This document shows, piece after piece, positions 1 through 7,014 of a DNA stretch of 7,782 nucleotides. Where the stretch lies: NCBI GenBank assembly GCA_031278735.1, contig JAITJU010000124.1:1-7782 (forward strand), given 5' to 3'. The stretch comes from Zoogloeaceae bacterium. GTDB taxonomy: Bacteria; Pseudomonadota; Gammaproteobacteria; Burkholderiales; Rhodocyclaceae. The position numbers and the translations under genes were made by a program. Below the pieces are notes generated by a model that saw only the letters and a program-made list of their open reading frames with translations, was not told where the DNA came from and searched no databases. Position 1 is the first letter of the stretch; every line of letters starts with the position of its first letter.

Positions 1-774
1 GATTTGTTGCGCCAGGGCATTTCCATCGTCACCGATCCCTTGCAGCGTCTGGCGCAATCGCCGTTGCGCATGGTTTCGGAGGGCACGGACTACTTTCGTG
101 CGTTGGAGAGTGTGCAGGAGGAAAACCGCGCCTATCGGGCAGCCCGTCTGGCGGCGGCTCCGAATCTGGCGCGGATTGGGCAATTGGAAGCCGAAAACGC
201 CCACCTGCGCCGTCTTCTGGCGCTGCGTGAGCGCGAGGCGGCAAGCGGGCGGGCGGCCAGCATTCTCTACAGCGCGCGCGATCCGTTTTCCCGCCGCGTT
301 TATCTGGACAGGGGAATGCGGCATGGGCTGCAACAGGGGCAGCCGGTCATCGACGACATGGGCGTCATCGGCCAGGTCACGCGCGTCTTTCCCTTTTCCG
401 CCGAAGTCACCCTGCTCACCGACAAGGATCAGGCCGTGCCGGTGCAGATTCTGCGGACGGGGCAACGCTCGATTACGTTTGGCCTGGGCGACAATCAGGT
501 GGAGCTTCGTTACATGCCGGTCAACGCGGATGTCGCGGTTGGCGACGCGCTCGTCACTTCTGGTCTGGACGGCATCTATCCCTCTGGTTTTCCGGTTGCC
601 AGAATCGTGCATGTCGAGCGCGACAGCGCCTATGCCTTCGCCCGCGTCATTGCCGTTCCCAGCGCCGCCGTGGAAAGTCACGGCATGGTCATGGTGCTGA
701 ATCCTCGTCCTGAGCCGCCGCCGCGCCCGGAAGAGCCGCGGGAGCGCGCCCGGCGCGTCGACAAGAAGCCATGA
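1..774 (+). CDS. mreC: Rod shape-determining protein MreC, 5'-truncated by window edge
   Basis: MreC is an inner-membrane protein whose periplasmic part links the MreB/MreD machinery to PBP2 and RodA during cell elongation. The frame is open through base 1, so the TTG at position 4 is not a credible start. The 257 visible codons lack the usual cytoplasmic tail and single membrane helix, probably a few tens of residues. Visible residues about 30-82 form the heptad-rich coiled coil that precedes the two beta-barrel subdomains (about 85-233). Typical MreC signatures are GVIGQV at 121-126 and the TSGLDGIYPSGFPVA stretch at 187-200. The C-terminus is a Pro/Arg/Glu-rich tail, which is variable in this family. 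It is the first visible gene of the mreCD-mrdA-rodA-rlpA operon; mreB would be expected just upstream. The identification rests on family resemblance and on the neighbours. Confidence 0.95.
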   Translation, partial: DLLRQGISIVTDPLQRLAQSPLRMVSEGTDYFRALESVQEENRAYRAARLAAAPNLARIGQLEAENAHLRRLLALREREAASGRAASILYSARDPFSRRVYLDRGMRHGLQQGQPVIDDMGVIGQVTRVFPFSAEVTLLTDKDQAVPVQILRTGQRSITFGLGDNQVELRYMPVNADVAVGDALVTSGLDGIYPSGFPVARIVHVERDSAYAFARVIAVPSAAVESHGMVMVLNPRPEPPPRPEEPRERARRVDKKP

Positions 775-784
775 GGCGTCCGGC

Positions 785-1306
785 ATGAAATCCTCGCAGC
801 CCACGGTTCGCATCCTGCGGCCTGCCCGTTCCTGGTTCATCGTCCTGAGCCTGCTGGCGGCCTTGTTGCTGAATCTTTTGCCTGTCCGGCAGTGGCTTGT
901 CATGCCCGATTGGGTGATGCTGGCGCTCTGTTTCTGGAGCATGCGCGAGTGGCGCGTCTTCGGCATGGGGTACGCCTTCCTGCTCGGCCTGCTCATGGAT
1001 GTCGCCAATGGCGCGGCGCTGGGGCAGCACGCGCTGGTTTACGTGTTGCTTCATTACGCCGCCGCCAGTCTTTCCCGGCGCATTCTCCAGTTTCCGCTCA
1101 CGCAGCAGGCGCTGCATGTGTTGCCGCTGTTTCTGGGCGTCACGGGCATTCAGATCGTGGTGCGGCTCATGGCGGGCGGTGGTTTTCCCGGTTGGGGCGA
1201 ATTCATTTCGCCCTTTGTGGCGGCGCTGCTCTGGGCGCCGGTCGCCTTTCTCCTGATTGCGCCGCAATACAGGCCGGAAGAGCGGGACGACACGCGCCCC
1301 ATCTGA
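785..1306 (+). CDS. mreD: Rod shape-determining protein MreD
   Basis: MreD is the small polytopic inner-membrane partner of MreC in the elongasome. The 173-residue product is strongly hydrophobic, with likely membrane segments near residues 17-32, 38-52, 58-75, 82-95, 110-130 and 142-159, and a short charged C-terminus. The GLLMDVANG stretch around residues 68-76 resembles the conserved Gly/Asp segment of MreD. The length is close to that of the E. coli protein (about 160 residues). The ATG at 785 is preceded by GAGG at 773-776, 8 bases away, which overlaps the mreC stop codon, so translational coupling is likely. The gene is assigned mostly by position between mreC and mrdA plus its hydrophobic pattern, because MreD sequences diverge quickly. 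Confidence 0.93.
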   Translation: MKSSQPTVRILRPARSWFIVLSLLAALLLNLLPVRQWLVMPDWVMLALCFWSMREWRVFGMGYAFLLGLLMDVANGAALGQHALVYVLLHYAAASLSRRILQFPLTQQALHVLPLFLGVTGIQIVVRLMAGGGFPGWGEFISPFVAALLWAPVAFLLIAPQYRPEERDDTRPI

Positions 1307-1321
1307 GACCTTGCGCGCGCC

Positions 1322-3283
1322 ATGAACGTTCTTCAGCAAAAACAGCGGGAACTGACGGAATTCCGTCGTCGGCTTCTCTTTGCCGCGTTCTTCGCGTTTC
1401 TGCTCTCCGGCCTGCTCTTCGCGCGCCTGTTTCACTTGCAGGTCAATCTGCACGAGCATTATTCCAGCCGCGCCGAAAGCAACCGCATTTCGCTCGCGCC
1501 CATCGTGCCCAACCGGGGCAACATCACGGATCGCAACGGCGTCATTCTGGCGCGCAATTATTCCGCCTTCACGCTGGAAATCACGCCGGATCAAACCCTT
1601 GATCTGGATGCCGCCATTGACGCGCTCTCCGCGCTCATCGACATCCAGCCGAAGGACAAGCGGCGTTTCCGGCGGCTATTGAAGGAAGCGAAGACCTTTG
1701 AATCCATTCCCATCCGCACCCGTCTCACGGACGAGGAAGTCGCCCGCTTCACCGCTCGCCGCCATCTGTTTCCCGGCGTAGACATCAAGGCGCGTCTTTT
1801 TCGCCAGTACCCGAAAAACGCGCTGGCGGCGCACGCCATTGGCTACATCAGCCGCATCAACGACGACGACATGGACTGGATCAAGCGGGAAGCCGCCAGT
1901 CGCCCGGATCGGAACATCAATTACAAGGGCGGCACACTCATCGGCAAGGTCGGCCTGGAAAAGCAGTACGAATTTGAACTGCATGGCGTCACCGGCCACG
2001 AGCAGATCGAAGTCGATGCCGCGGGACGCGCCGTGCGGGTACTTTCGCATACCGCGCCCGTGCCGGGCAACAATCTCGTGCTCACGCTGGACAGCGCCTT
2101 GCAGGAAATGGCCGAGGCGGCCTTTGGCCAGCGCCGGGGGGCGCTGGTCGCGCTCGATCCGCGCGACGGCGCGGTGCTGGCGCTGGTTTCCAACCCCGCC
2201 TTTGATCCCAATCTGTTTGTTGACGGCATCCGCCTTGACGACTGGGATGAACTCAACGGCAACCCGGACAAGCCCATGCTGAACCGCGCCATTCACAGCG
2301 CCTATCCGCCCGGCTCCACCTTCAAGCCGCTGATGGCGCTGGCCGCCTTGAGCCAGGGGCGGCGCAGCGCCAGTCACACCATCGCCGACCCCGGCTTTTT
2401 CAGTTTTGGCGGGCGCGTCTTCATGGACGACAAGGTCGGCGGTCACGGCAGCGTGGATATGTTCAAATCCATCGTCGTTTCCTGCAACACGTATTACTAC
2501 CAGCTCGCCAACGAACTCGGCATTGACGCGATTGCCCGCTTCATGCGGGAAATTGGGCTGGGGATGCGCACCGACATCGATATTCCCGGCGAAAACGAGG
2601 GTGTGCTGCCCTCGCCGGAATGGAAGGCGCGGCGTTTTCGGGATCGCGAGCAGCAGAAATGGTATGCCGGGGAGACCATTTCCGTCGGCATCGGGCAGGG
2701 CTACAACGCCTATACGCCGTTGCAGATGGCGCACGCGCTTGCCAATGTGCTCAATCATGGCCGCGTCTTTCCGCCCCATCTTGTTGACGCCGTCGTCGAC
2801 GCGGGCACGGGCGAGACGCGCAAGGTGAGCGTGTCGGCCACGCGCCAGACGCCCCTGGAGCCGGAACATGTCGATTTCATCAAACGCGCGATGGCGGGCG
2901 TAAACAGGGAAGGCACGGGCGCGCGCGCCTTCGCGGGCGCGTCTTACGATTCAGGCGGCAAGACGGGCACGGCGCAGGTGTATAGCCTCAAGGGGCAGCG
3001 TTACGCGGGCAAGAACAAGGAGCGTCTGCGCGACCATTCCTGGTTTGTCGCCTTCGCGCCGCTGGAGGCGCCGCGCATCGTCGTCGCGGTGCTGGTGGAA
3101 AACGGCGGTTTTGGCTCGACCTCGGCGGCGCCCATCGCGCGCCAGGTTTTTGATTACTATCTGCTGGGGCGGCGCATCGACGGCTCCGCGCCGGAAGACG
3201 CCGCCGGCGCGGAGGAAGGCGACGCCGCTGCGCTTCTTCTCCCCTCGCCCCCCGGAGCGCCCAATCATGCCGTCTTACCTTAA
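1322..3283 (+). CDS. mrdA: Penicillin-binding protein 2, elongation-specific transpeptidase
   Basis: PBP2 is the class B penicillin-binding protein that crosslinks new peptidoglycan laid down by RodA along the lateral wall. The 653-residue product has a short cytoplasmic N-terminus and one membrane helix (about residues 19-40). A pedestal/dimerisation region follows, starting with the conserved NRGNITDRNG motif. The C-terminal transpeptidase domain runs from about 260 to 610. The three active-site motifs are present: S332-T-F-K335 (nucleophile Ser332), S387-C-N389 and K547-T-G549. The size matches E. coli PBP2 (633 residues) with a slightly longer Ala/Asp-rich tail. The ATG at 1322 lies 15 bases after mreD and has only a weak ribosome-binding site. 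The 3' end overlaps rodA by 17 bases, as expected for a partner pair made together. Confidence 0.97.
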   Translation: MNVLQQKQRELTEFRRRLLFAAFFAFLLSGLLFARLFHLQVNLHEHYSSRAESNRISLAPIVPNRGNITDRNGVILARNYSAFTLEITPDQTLDLDAAIDALSALIDIQPKDKRRFRRLLKEAKTFESIPIRTRLTDEEVARFTARRHLFPGVDIKARLFRQYPKNALAAHAIGYISRINDDDMDWIKREAASRPDRNINYKGGTLIGKVGLEKQYEFELHGVTGHEQIEVDAAGRAVRVLSHTAPVPGNNLVLTLDSALQEMAEAAFGQRRGALVALDPRDGAVLALVSNPAFDPNLFVDGIRLDDWDELNGNPDKPMLNRAIHSAYPPGSTFKPLMALAALSQGRRSASHTIADPGFFSFGGRVFMDDKVGGHGSVDMFKSIVVSCNTYYYQLANELGIDAIARFMREIGLGMRTDIDIPGENEGVLPSPEWKARRFRDREQQKWYAGETISVGIGQGYNAYTPLQMAHALANVLNHGRVFPPHLVDAVVDAGTGETRKVSVSATRQTPLEPEHVDFIKRAMAGVNREGTGARAFAGASYDSGGKTGTAQVYSLKGQRYAGKNKERLRDHSWFVAFAPLEAPRIVVAVLVENGGFGSTSAAPIARQVFDYYLLGRRIDGSAPEDAAGAEEGDAAALLLPSPPGAPNHAVLP

Positions 3284-4376
3284 ACGCCAGGCCAGCCGCG
3301 TTCGCGCCCATCTGGACATGCCGTTGTTCGTCATCGTCCTGTTGCTCATGGGCGTGGGTCTGGTCACGGTCTATTCGGCCACCTATTCCACAGGCATGGG
3401 AAGGCTGGATAATCAGATCGTCAACATGCTGATTGCCTTTGTTTCCATGCTTGTCGTCGCGCGAGCCGCGCCGCAGAAAATCATGCGTTTTGCCTTGCCG
3501 CTCTATCTCTTCAGTCTGGCGCTGCTGATTGGCGTCGCCTTGTTCGGCGTCAGCGTGAATGGCTCGAAACGCTGGCTGTCGCTGGGTTTCGTCCGTATTC
3601 AGCCGTCGGAAATCATGAAAGTCGCCATGCCCTTGATGCTGGCCTGGTTCTTCCATAAATACGAGTCGGAATTGACGCGCAGGCATTTCGTCATTGCCGC
3701 CTGCATTCTGTTCGCGCCCATTTTCCTGATTCTGAAGCAGCCGGATCTGGGCACTTCGCTCTTGATCGGCGCGGCGGGCTTCTTCGTTATTTTCTTTGCG
3801 GGGCTGTCCTGGAAAATCATGCTGGGCATGGGCGCCTTCGCGGCGGCGGCGCTGCCTTTTTTCTGGAACATGGCGCTGCACGATTATCAGCGTCGGCGCG
3901 TGCTCACCTTGCTCAATCCCGCTTCCGATCCGCTTGGGGCGGGCTATCACATCATCCAGTCGACCATTGCCATCGGTTCCGGCGGCCCGTTCGGCAAGGG
4001 CTGGATGAACGGCACCCAGACGCATCTGGAATTCATCCCGGAAAAGCACACGGATTTCATTTTCGCCGTATTTTCGGAAGAATGGGGATTGGCGGGCAAC
4101 ATCACGCTGCTCGTTCTTTTCTTCCTGTTGACCGCGCGGGGGCTGGCGATTGCCTTTGCCGCGCCCACGCTGTTTTCCCGCCTGCTTGCCGCCGCCATTT
4201 CGCTGATTTCTTTCATTTACGCCTTCGTCAATATGGGCATGGTTTCCGGCATTCTGCCCGTGGTCGGCATACCGCTGCCCTTCATCAGCTACGGCGGTAC
4301 GGCGCTGGTGACGTTGGCGGTGGGCATTGGCATCCTGATGAGCATACACACCCACCGAACGCGGATTGAAAAATGA
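3267..4376 (+). CDS. rodA: Rod-complex peptidoglycan glycosyltransferase RodA (SEDS family)
   Basis: RodA is the SEDS-family inner-membrane enzyme that polymerises lipid II into glycan strands for sidewall growth, acting with PBP2. The 369-residue product is polytopic, with about ten hydrophobic segments. SEDS hallmarks seen are NGSKRW followed by RIQPSE, KQPDLGTS (Asp160), the large-loop motif EKHTDFIFAVFSEE with Asp263, and the C-terminal signature PLPFISYGGTA. Asp263 aligns with the essential Asp262 of E. coli RodA. I chose the ATG at 3267 because GGAG (3254-3257) sits 9 bases upstream and the resulting length matches the family (370 residues in E. coli); the frame runs further 5' inside mrdA but without RodA-like sequence. 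It overlaps mrdA by 17 bases and rlpA by ATGA. Alternative names are mrdB and rodA; FtsW is unlikely given the neighbours. Confidence 0.97.
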   Translation: MPSYLKRQASRVRAHLDMPLFVIVLLLMGVGLVTVYSATYSTGMGRLDNQIVNMLIAFVSMLVVARAAPQKIMRFALPLYLFSLALLIGVALFGVSVNGSKRWLSLGFVRIQPSEIMKVAMPLMLAWFFHKYESELTRRHFVIAACILFAPIFLILKQPDLGTSLLIGAAGFFVIFFAGLSWKIMLGMGAFAAAALPFFWNMALHDYQRRRVLTLLNPASDPLGAGYHIIQSTIAIGSGGPFGKGWMNGTQTHLEFIPEKHTDFIFAVFSEEWGLAGNITLLVLFFLLTARGLAIAFAAPTLFSRLLAAAISLISFIYAFVNMGMVSGILPVVGIPLPFISYGGTALVTLAVGIGILMSIHTHRTRIEK

Positions 4377-5356
4377 AACGCCGTCTTTGTCTTTTCTTTC
4401 CCTGCGCGCTTTGTCTTTTGCTGGCCGCCTGTCTTGTTTCCCCCTATCGCCCGTCCGCTCCGGCGTCGACGCCGGGGGGCGGCAAGGCGAAGACCGTTCC
4501 CGCTCCGCAGGGCGGCGGCTATTACAAGGATGACGGGCCTGGCCGCGAGATACCCGACAATCTGGATGACATTCCCGACGCCGCGCCGCGCCAGGAACCC
4601 CTGCATCGCGGCGCGAACAAGCCCTACACCGTGCTCGGCAAAAAATACACGCCGCAGACGCAAATCAGGCCGTTTCGTCAGGAAGGCGTCGCCAGTTGGT
4701 ACGGCAAGAAGTTTCACGGCCAGAAAACCTCCATCGGCGAAACCTATGACATGTTCGCCATGACCGCCGCCCACCCGACCCTGCCGCTGCCTTCCTACGC
4801 GCGCGTCACCAATCCCGCCAACGGCAGGCGTGTTGTGGTGCGCGTCAATGATCGCGGCCCTTTCCATGCCGGGCGCATCATCGATCTTTCCTATGTCGCC
4901 GCCCACAAGCTCGATTACGTCAATGCGGGCAGCAGTCGGGTCATCGTCGAAACCATCATTCCCGGCCAGACCCTGCCCGCGTCCGAACCCGCGCCGACGG
5001 TCGCGGCTGCGCCCGTCGAGCCTGTCCGCGACAGCCGCGAACTCGACGCGCTCTCGCTTGCCCTTTCGCGGGAGGAGGAAGCCGCCGTGTTGCCCGCGGG
5101 GTTTTATCTGCAACTGGGCGCGTTTTCCCTTCCCGAAAATGCCGAGAACCTGAAAAGCCATTTGCTGCACGAGAGCGGCTGGCCTGACGAAGCCATGCAC
5201 ATTCACTATCAGGACAATCTGCACCGCCTGCAAATGGGGCCTTACCCCAGCCGCGCCAGCGCCCAGGAGGCCGCCGGGAAAATCCACGCCCTTTCCGGCT
5301 ATACCCCGTTGATTCGCGCCTTGCAGGCGCCAGCGCCGGGAGAAGCGGCATACTGA
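4373..5356 (+). CDS. rlpA: RlpA lipoprotein, septal/lateral-wall lytic transglycosylase with SPOR domain
   Basis: RlpA is an outer-membrane lipoprotein which, in Pseudomonas aeruginosa, cleaves glycan strands lacking stem peptides. The 327-residue product begins with a lipoprotein signal ending in LLAAC, giving lipidated Cys20. A Pro/Gly-rich linker follows, then the double-psi beta-barrel domain (about residues 104-194) with GVASWYGKKFHG and VRVNDRGPFH. Glu123, His134 and Asp160 show the same spacing as the residues I recall as catalytic in P. aeruginosa RlpA (E120, H131, D157), so activity is expected. A second linker leads to a C-terminal SPOR domain (about 243-318, starting FYLQLGAF), which binds denuded glycans. 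The start ATG overlaps the rodA stop, with GGA at 4363-4365 as a modest ribosome-binding site. It is the last gene of the operon, followed by a strong terminator. Confidence 0.95.
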   Translation: MKRRLCLFFPCALCLLLAACLVSPYRPSAPASTPGGGKAKTVPAPQGGGYYKDDGPGREIPDNLDDIPDAAPRQEPLHRGANKPYTVLGKKYTPQTQIRPFRQEGVASWYGKKFHGQKTSIGETYDMFAMTAAHPTLPLPSYARVTNPANGRRVVVRVNDRGPFHAGRIIDLSYVAAHKLDYVNAGSSRVIVETIIPGQTLPASEPAPTVAAAPVEPVRDSRELDALSLALSREEEAAVLPAGFYLQLGAFSLPENAENLKSHLLHESGWPDEAMHIHYQDNLHRLQMGPYPSRASAQEAAGKIHALSGYTPLIRALQAPAPGEAAY

Positions 5357-5391
5357 AAGCGGCGCGCTGAGGCGGCGGGATAAAGCGCGTC

Positions 5392-5436
5392 AAAAAATCC
5401 GCCCGTTCCGGAAGCGCCGGAACGGGCGGATTTTTT
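5392..5436. terminator. Bidirectional intrinsic terminator between convergent rlpA and cytochrome c' genes
   Basis: The arms at 5392-5411 and 5417-5436 are perfectly complementary over 20 bases around a 5-base loop (AAGCG). The outer six bases are an A-tract on the left and a T-tract on the right, flanking a GC-rich 14-bp core. Read on the + strand it gives a stem followed by U residues, 35 bases after the rlpA stop. Read on the - strand it does the same, 28 bases after the cytochrome c' stop. Both operons can therefore end here. Confidence 0.93.
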
Positions 5437-5464
5437 GGGGGTTTTGGTCTGTTCTGGCGAGGAT

Positions 5465-5932
5465 TCAGTTCTTTACCTTGAAATCGTCGTGGCAGGCCTT
5501 GCATGTGCCGCCAACCTTGTCGAACTGCGCCTTGACGGCGGCGGCGTCGCCGCTGGCGGCGACCTTGGCGAGTTCAGTCGCTTCCTGGGTGAATCGCTGC
5601 GCCAGACGGGCGGCGTCCTGGGGCTTGGCGAAGAATTCCGGCTTGACGGAAGTCTTGACGCCGCCGACATCCTTGTCGGAACCGGGGATATACAGCGCCC
5701 CCATGCCGGAATTGGCGATGGCGGAAATGACGTTCGCGGCGAGGATGACTTCCGACTTGTTGTAGTTCGCGCCGCTCACGTTGGCCTTGATCCGTCCCAT
5801 GTTCCAGCTGATGTAGCTGTAGGCGGCCTGGCGGTACTTGATGGCCTGTTCGGGTTTCAGCGCCTGCTGGGCGTGGGCGGCACCCGCGAGGCTTGCGGAC
5901 GCGACAAGGGCGAGAACGATTTTTTTGTGCAT
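5465..5932 (-). CDS. Cytochrome c' (class II c-type cytochrome), periplasmic
   Basis: Cytochrome c' proteins are periplasmic four-helix-bundle heme proteins that bind NO and are linked to nitric-oxide tolerance in denitrifying and phototrophic proteobacteria. The 155-residue precursor has a Sec signal peptide (MHKK, hydrophobic core, cleavage probably after AHA, residue 21). The mature part starts with KPEQAIKYRQAAY, a typical cytochrome c' helix A. The heme attachment site C144-K-A-C147-H148 lies at the extreme C-terminus, as in class II cytochromes; His148 is the proximal ligand. By comparison with Alcaligenes cytochrome c', the residue at the distal position (Leu16 there) is Tyr38 of the precursor here. 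The ATG at 5932 is preceded by GGAG at a 7-base spacing. The gene is monocistronic, divergent from the PilZ gene and convergent with rlpA. The symbol cycP is used in some species, but I leave it blank. Confidence 0.92.
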   Translation of the reverse strand: MHKKIVLALVASASLAGAAHAQQALKPEQAIKYRQAAYSYISWNMGRIKANVSGANYNKSEVILAANVISAIANSGMGALYIPGSDKDVGGVKTSVKPEFFAKPQDAARLAQRFTQEATELAKVAASGDAAAVKAQFDKVGGTCKACHDDFKVKN

Positions 5933-5965
5933 GACGAATCTCCGTTTGTGGTTGGGTTATCAGTG

Positions 5966-5983
5966 TCATGGCAACGGCCATGA
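5966..5983. promoter_or_regulatory. Perfect inverted repeat at the predicted cytochrome c' transcription start
   Basis: TCATGGC and GCCATGA (5966-5972 and 5977-5983) are perfect 7-base arms around AACG. The repeat begins next to the start predicted from the TATAAT at 5991-5996, so it could be an operator or a hairpin at the 5' end of the mRNA. The regulator is unknown; I see no FNR-type TTGAT-N4-ATCAA match. Confidence 0.35.
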
Positions 5984-5990
5984 ACGGCGG

Positions 5991-5996
5991 ATTATA
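5991..5996 (-). promoter_or_regulatory. Candidate -10 element for the cytochrome c' gene
   Basis: The - strand reads TATAAT here, a perfect match to the sigma-70 -10 box. A start near 5984 would leave a leader of about 52 bases before the ATG. No recognisable -35 box sits 16-18 bases upstream, so an activator may be needed, or the match may be chance. Confidence 0.45.
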
Positions 5997-6001
5997 GATC
6001 A

Positions 6002-6019
6002 GGCATGGGCATCGGCATG
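6002..6019. repeat. Three tandem GGCATN hexamers upstream of the cytochrome c' -10 box
   Basis: GGCAT occurs at 6002-6006, 6008-6012 and 6014-6018, at an exact 6-base period. The run covers the place where the -35 region of the cytochrome c' promoter would be. It may be an activator-binding site or a chance short tandem repeat. Confidence 0.4.
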
Positions 6020-6100
6020 GTTTTGTCGGGACATTGGGCAAGAAACGGTTACAACCCGGTTCGCGCGCAAGGAAGAATGCCGTTTGTCCGGCTTTTGCTT

Positions 6101-6127
6101 TAAACTTGTCAAAGCGTCGGTCGAGAC
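6101..6127 (+). promoter_or_regulatory. Weak sigma-28 (FliA)-like promoter before the PilZ brake gene
   Basis: TAAACTTG (6101-6108), 11 bases, then GTCGAGAC (6120-6127) compares with the E. coli FliA consensus TAAAGTTT-N11-GCCGATAA. It matches 6 of 8 and 5 of 8 positions at exact spacing. The end lies 20 bases before the ATG at 6148. E. coli ycgR is a FliA-dependent flagellar gene, which is why I looked. The match is imperfect and could be chance. Confidence 0.3.
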
Positions 6128-6147
6128 GCCAAACACTGCCTGATTTT

Positions 6148-6930
6148 ATGATCGAAACCGAAAAAAACGCCCCGCCTCTGGAACTGGAAGAGGCGCATGT
6201 CTACGGCCAATATTTGTTGTATTCCGCAACAGAAGTCAGTGCCGTGTTACGCAGCGCCATGCAAAAGGGCTGCATGGTGACGGTGTATTTCGACATGGGG
6301 CGCATGTTTTTTCTGACCTCGCTGCTCGAAGTGACGCCGAAGAGCGTCACGCTGGATTACGGCAGCGACGAAAACATCAACCGGCAGGCGCTGCAAGCCC
6401 GGCGGTTGATATGCACCATGAATGTCGATCGGGTGAAGGTGCAGTTTGGTCTGGCGGGGGTGCGTCTTGTGCAGTTCGAGGGGCGTCCGGCCTTTGTCGG
6501 CGCGCTGCCGGAGCAATTGCTGCGCTTGCAGCGCCGCGAATATTTCCGCGTCAGCACACCGATCGTCAAGCCCCTGCGCTGCGAGATGCCGCTGCCCGCG
6601 GATGCGGCGGGCGGGCAAACGACGCTGCAACTGCCCTTGCTGGACATCAGCGCGGGCGGTCTGGCGCTGATGTCCGGCATGGAACAGACGCGGCTCTTCA
6701 CCTATGACCAGATTTTCGATGGCTGCCTGTTGCTCCTGCCGGACGAGATGCCCATTCATCTGGGGCTGCGGGTGCGCAATCTCTTTGAGGTCACCAACCG
6801 CGCGGGCAACCGCCATGCCCGCGTCGGCTGCGAATATCTCGAACTGGCCGGAATGCCGCTGAACCAGATTCAACGCTACATCACCCGCCTGGAACGCGAG
6901 CGCAAGGCCAGGGAAAACGGGCTGGAGTAG
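6148..6930 (+). CDS. ycgR: YcgR-type flagellar brake protein, c-di-GMP-binding PilZ domain
   Basis: YcgR proteins bind cyclic di-GMP and slow or bias the flagellar motor, helping cells settle. The 260-residue product has the YcgR N-terminal domain (about residues 15-125) and a C-terminal PilZ domain (about 126-255). The two c-di-GMP signatures are intact: R130-E-Y-F-R134 (RxxxR, in the typical RREYFR context at the domain junction) and D166-I-S-A-G-G171 (D/NxSxxG). There is no membrane segment or signal peptide, as expected for a cytoplasmic protein. The ATG at 6148 is chosen because family-like sequence begins there; the frame extends 38 codons upstream to a TTG, but that part is basic and unlike YcgR. 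No clear ribosome-binding site precedes 6148. No other flagellar genes are in view. The length is close to E. coli YcgR (244 residues). Confidence 0.9.
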   Translation: MIETEKNAPPLELEEAHVYGQYLLYSATEVSAVLRSAMQKGCMVTVYFDMGRMFFLTSLLEVTPKSVTLDYGSDENINRQALQARRLICTMNVDRVKVQFGLAGVRLVQFEGRPAFVGALPEQLLRLQRREYFRVSTPIVKPLRCEMPLPADAAGGQTTLQLPLLDISAGGLALMSGMEQTRLFTYDQIFDGCLLLLPDEMPIHLGLRVRNLFEVTNRAGNRHARVGCEYLELAGMPLNQIQRYITRLERERKARENGLE

Positions 6931-6949
6931 TTCAGAGGATAGATAGGTC

Positions 6950-6966
6950 CGGCGGCTGCACCGCCG
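6950..6966. other. Small GC hairpin between the PilZ gene and the phage-like module
   Basis: CGGCGG (6950-6955) and CCGCCG (6961-6966) pair around CTGCA, 20 bases after the PilZ stop. There is no T-tract on either side, so it is not a convincing intrinsic terminator. It could be a weak transcript-end structure or chance in GC-rich DNA. Confidence 0.25.
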
Positions 6967-7014
6967 CATGATGATCGGTCCTCAGTCCCTGATCTTTCGA
7001 TTCTCGCGCCGGAC

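Noticed and set aside
3045..3266. Longer N-terminus for RodA starting inside mrdA.
   Set aside because: The extra residues are Arg/Ser/Pro-rich with no SEDS features; the ATG at 3267 has a ribosome-binding site and gives the family length.
689..5287. Long antisense open frames across the Rod operon (for example 689-1594, 1676-2869, 2988-4355 and 4289-5287 on the - strand).
   Set aside because: They lie opposite well-supported genes with intact catalytic motifs, have low-complexity Arg/Gln/Gly-rich translations, and are a known by-product of GC-rich codon use.
5435..6041. Open frames overlapping cytochrome c' (5435-5983 on the + strand; 5574-6041 on the - strand in another frame).
   Set aside because: Cytochrome c' has a signal peptide, heme motif, ribosome-binding site and terminator; the others have none and are shadows.
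6034..6147. Longer N-terminus for the PilZ protein from a TTG at 6034.
   Set aside because: The added 38 residues are basic and unlike YcgR, and the stretch contains the likely promoter region.
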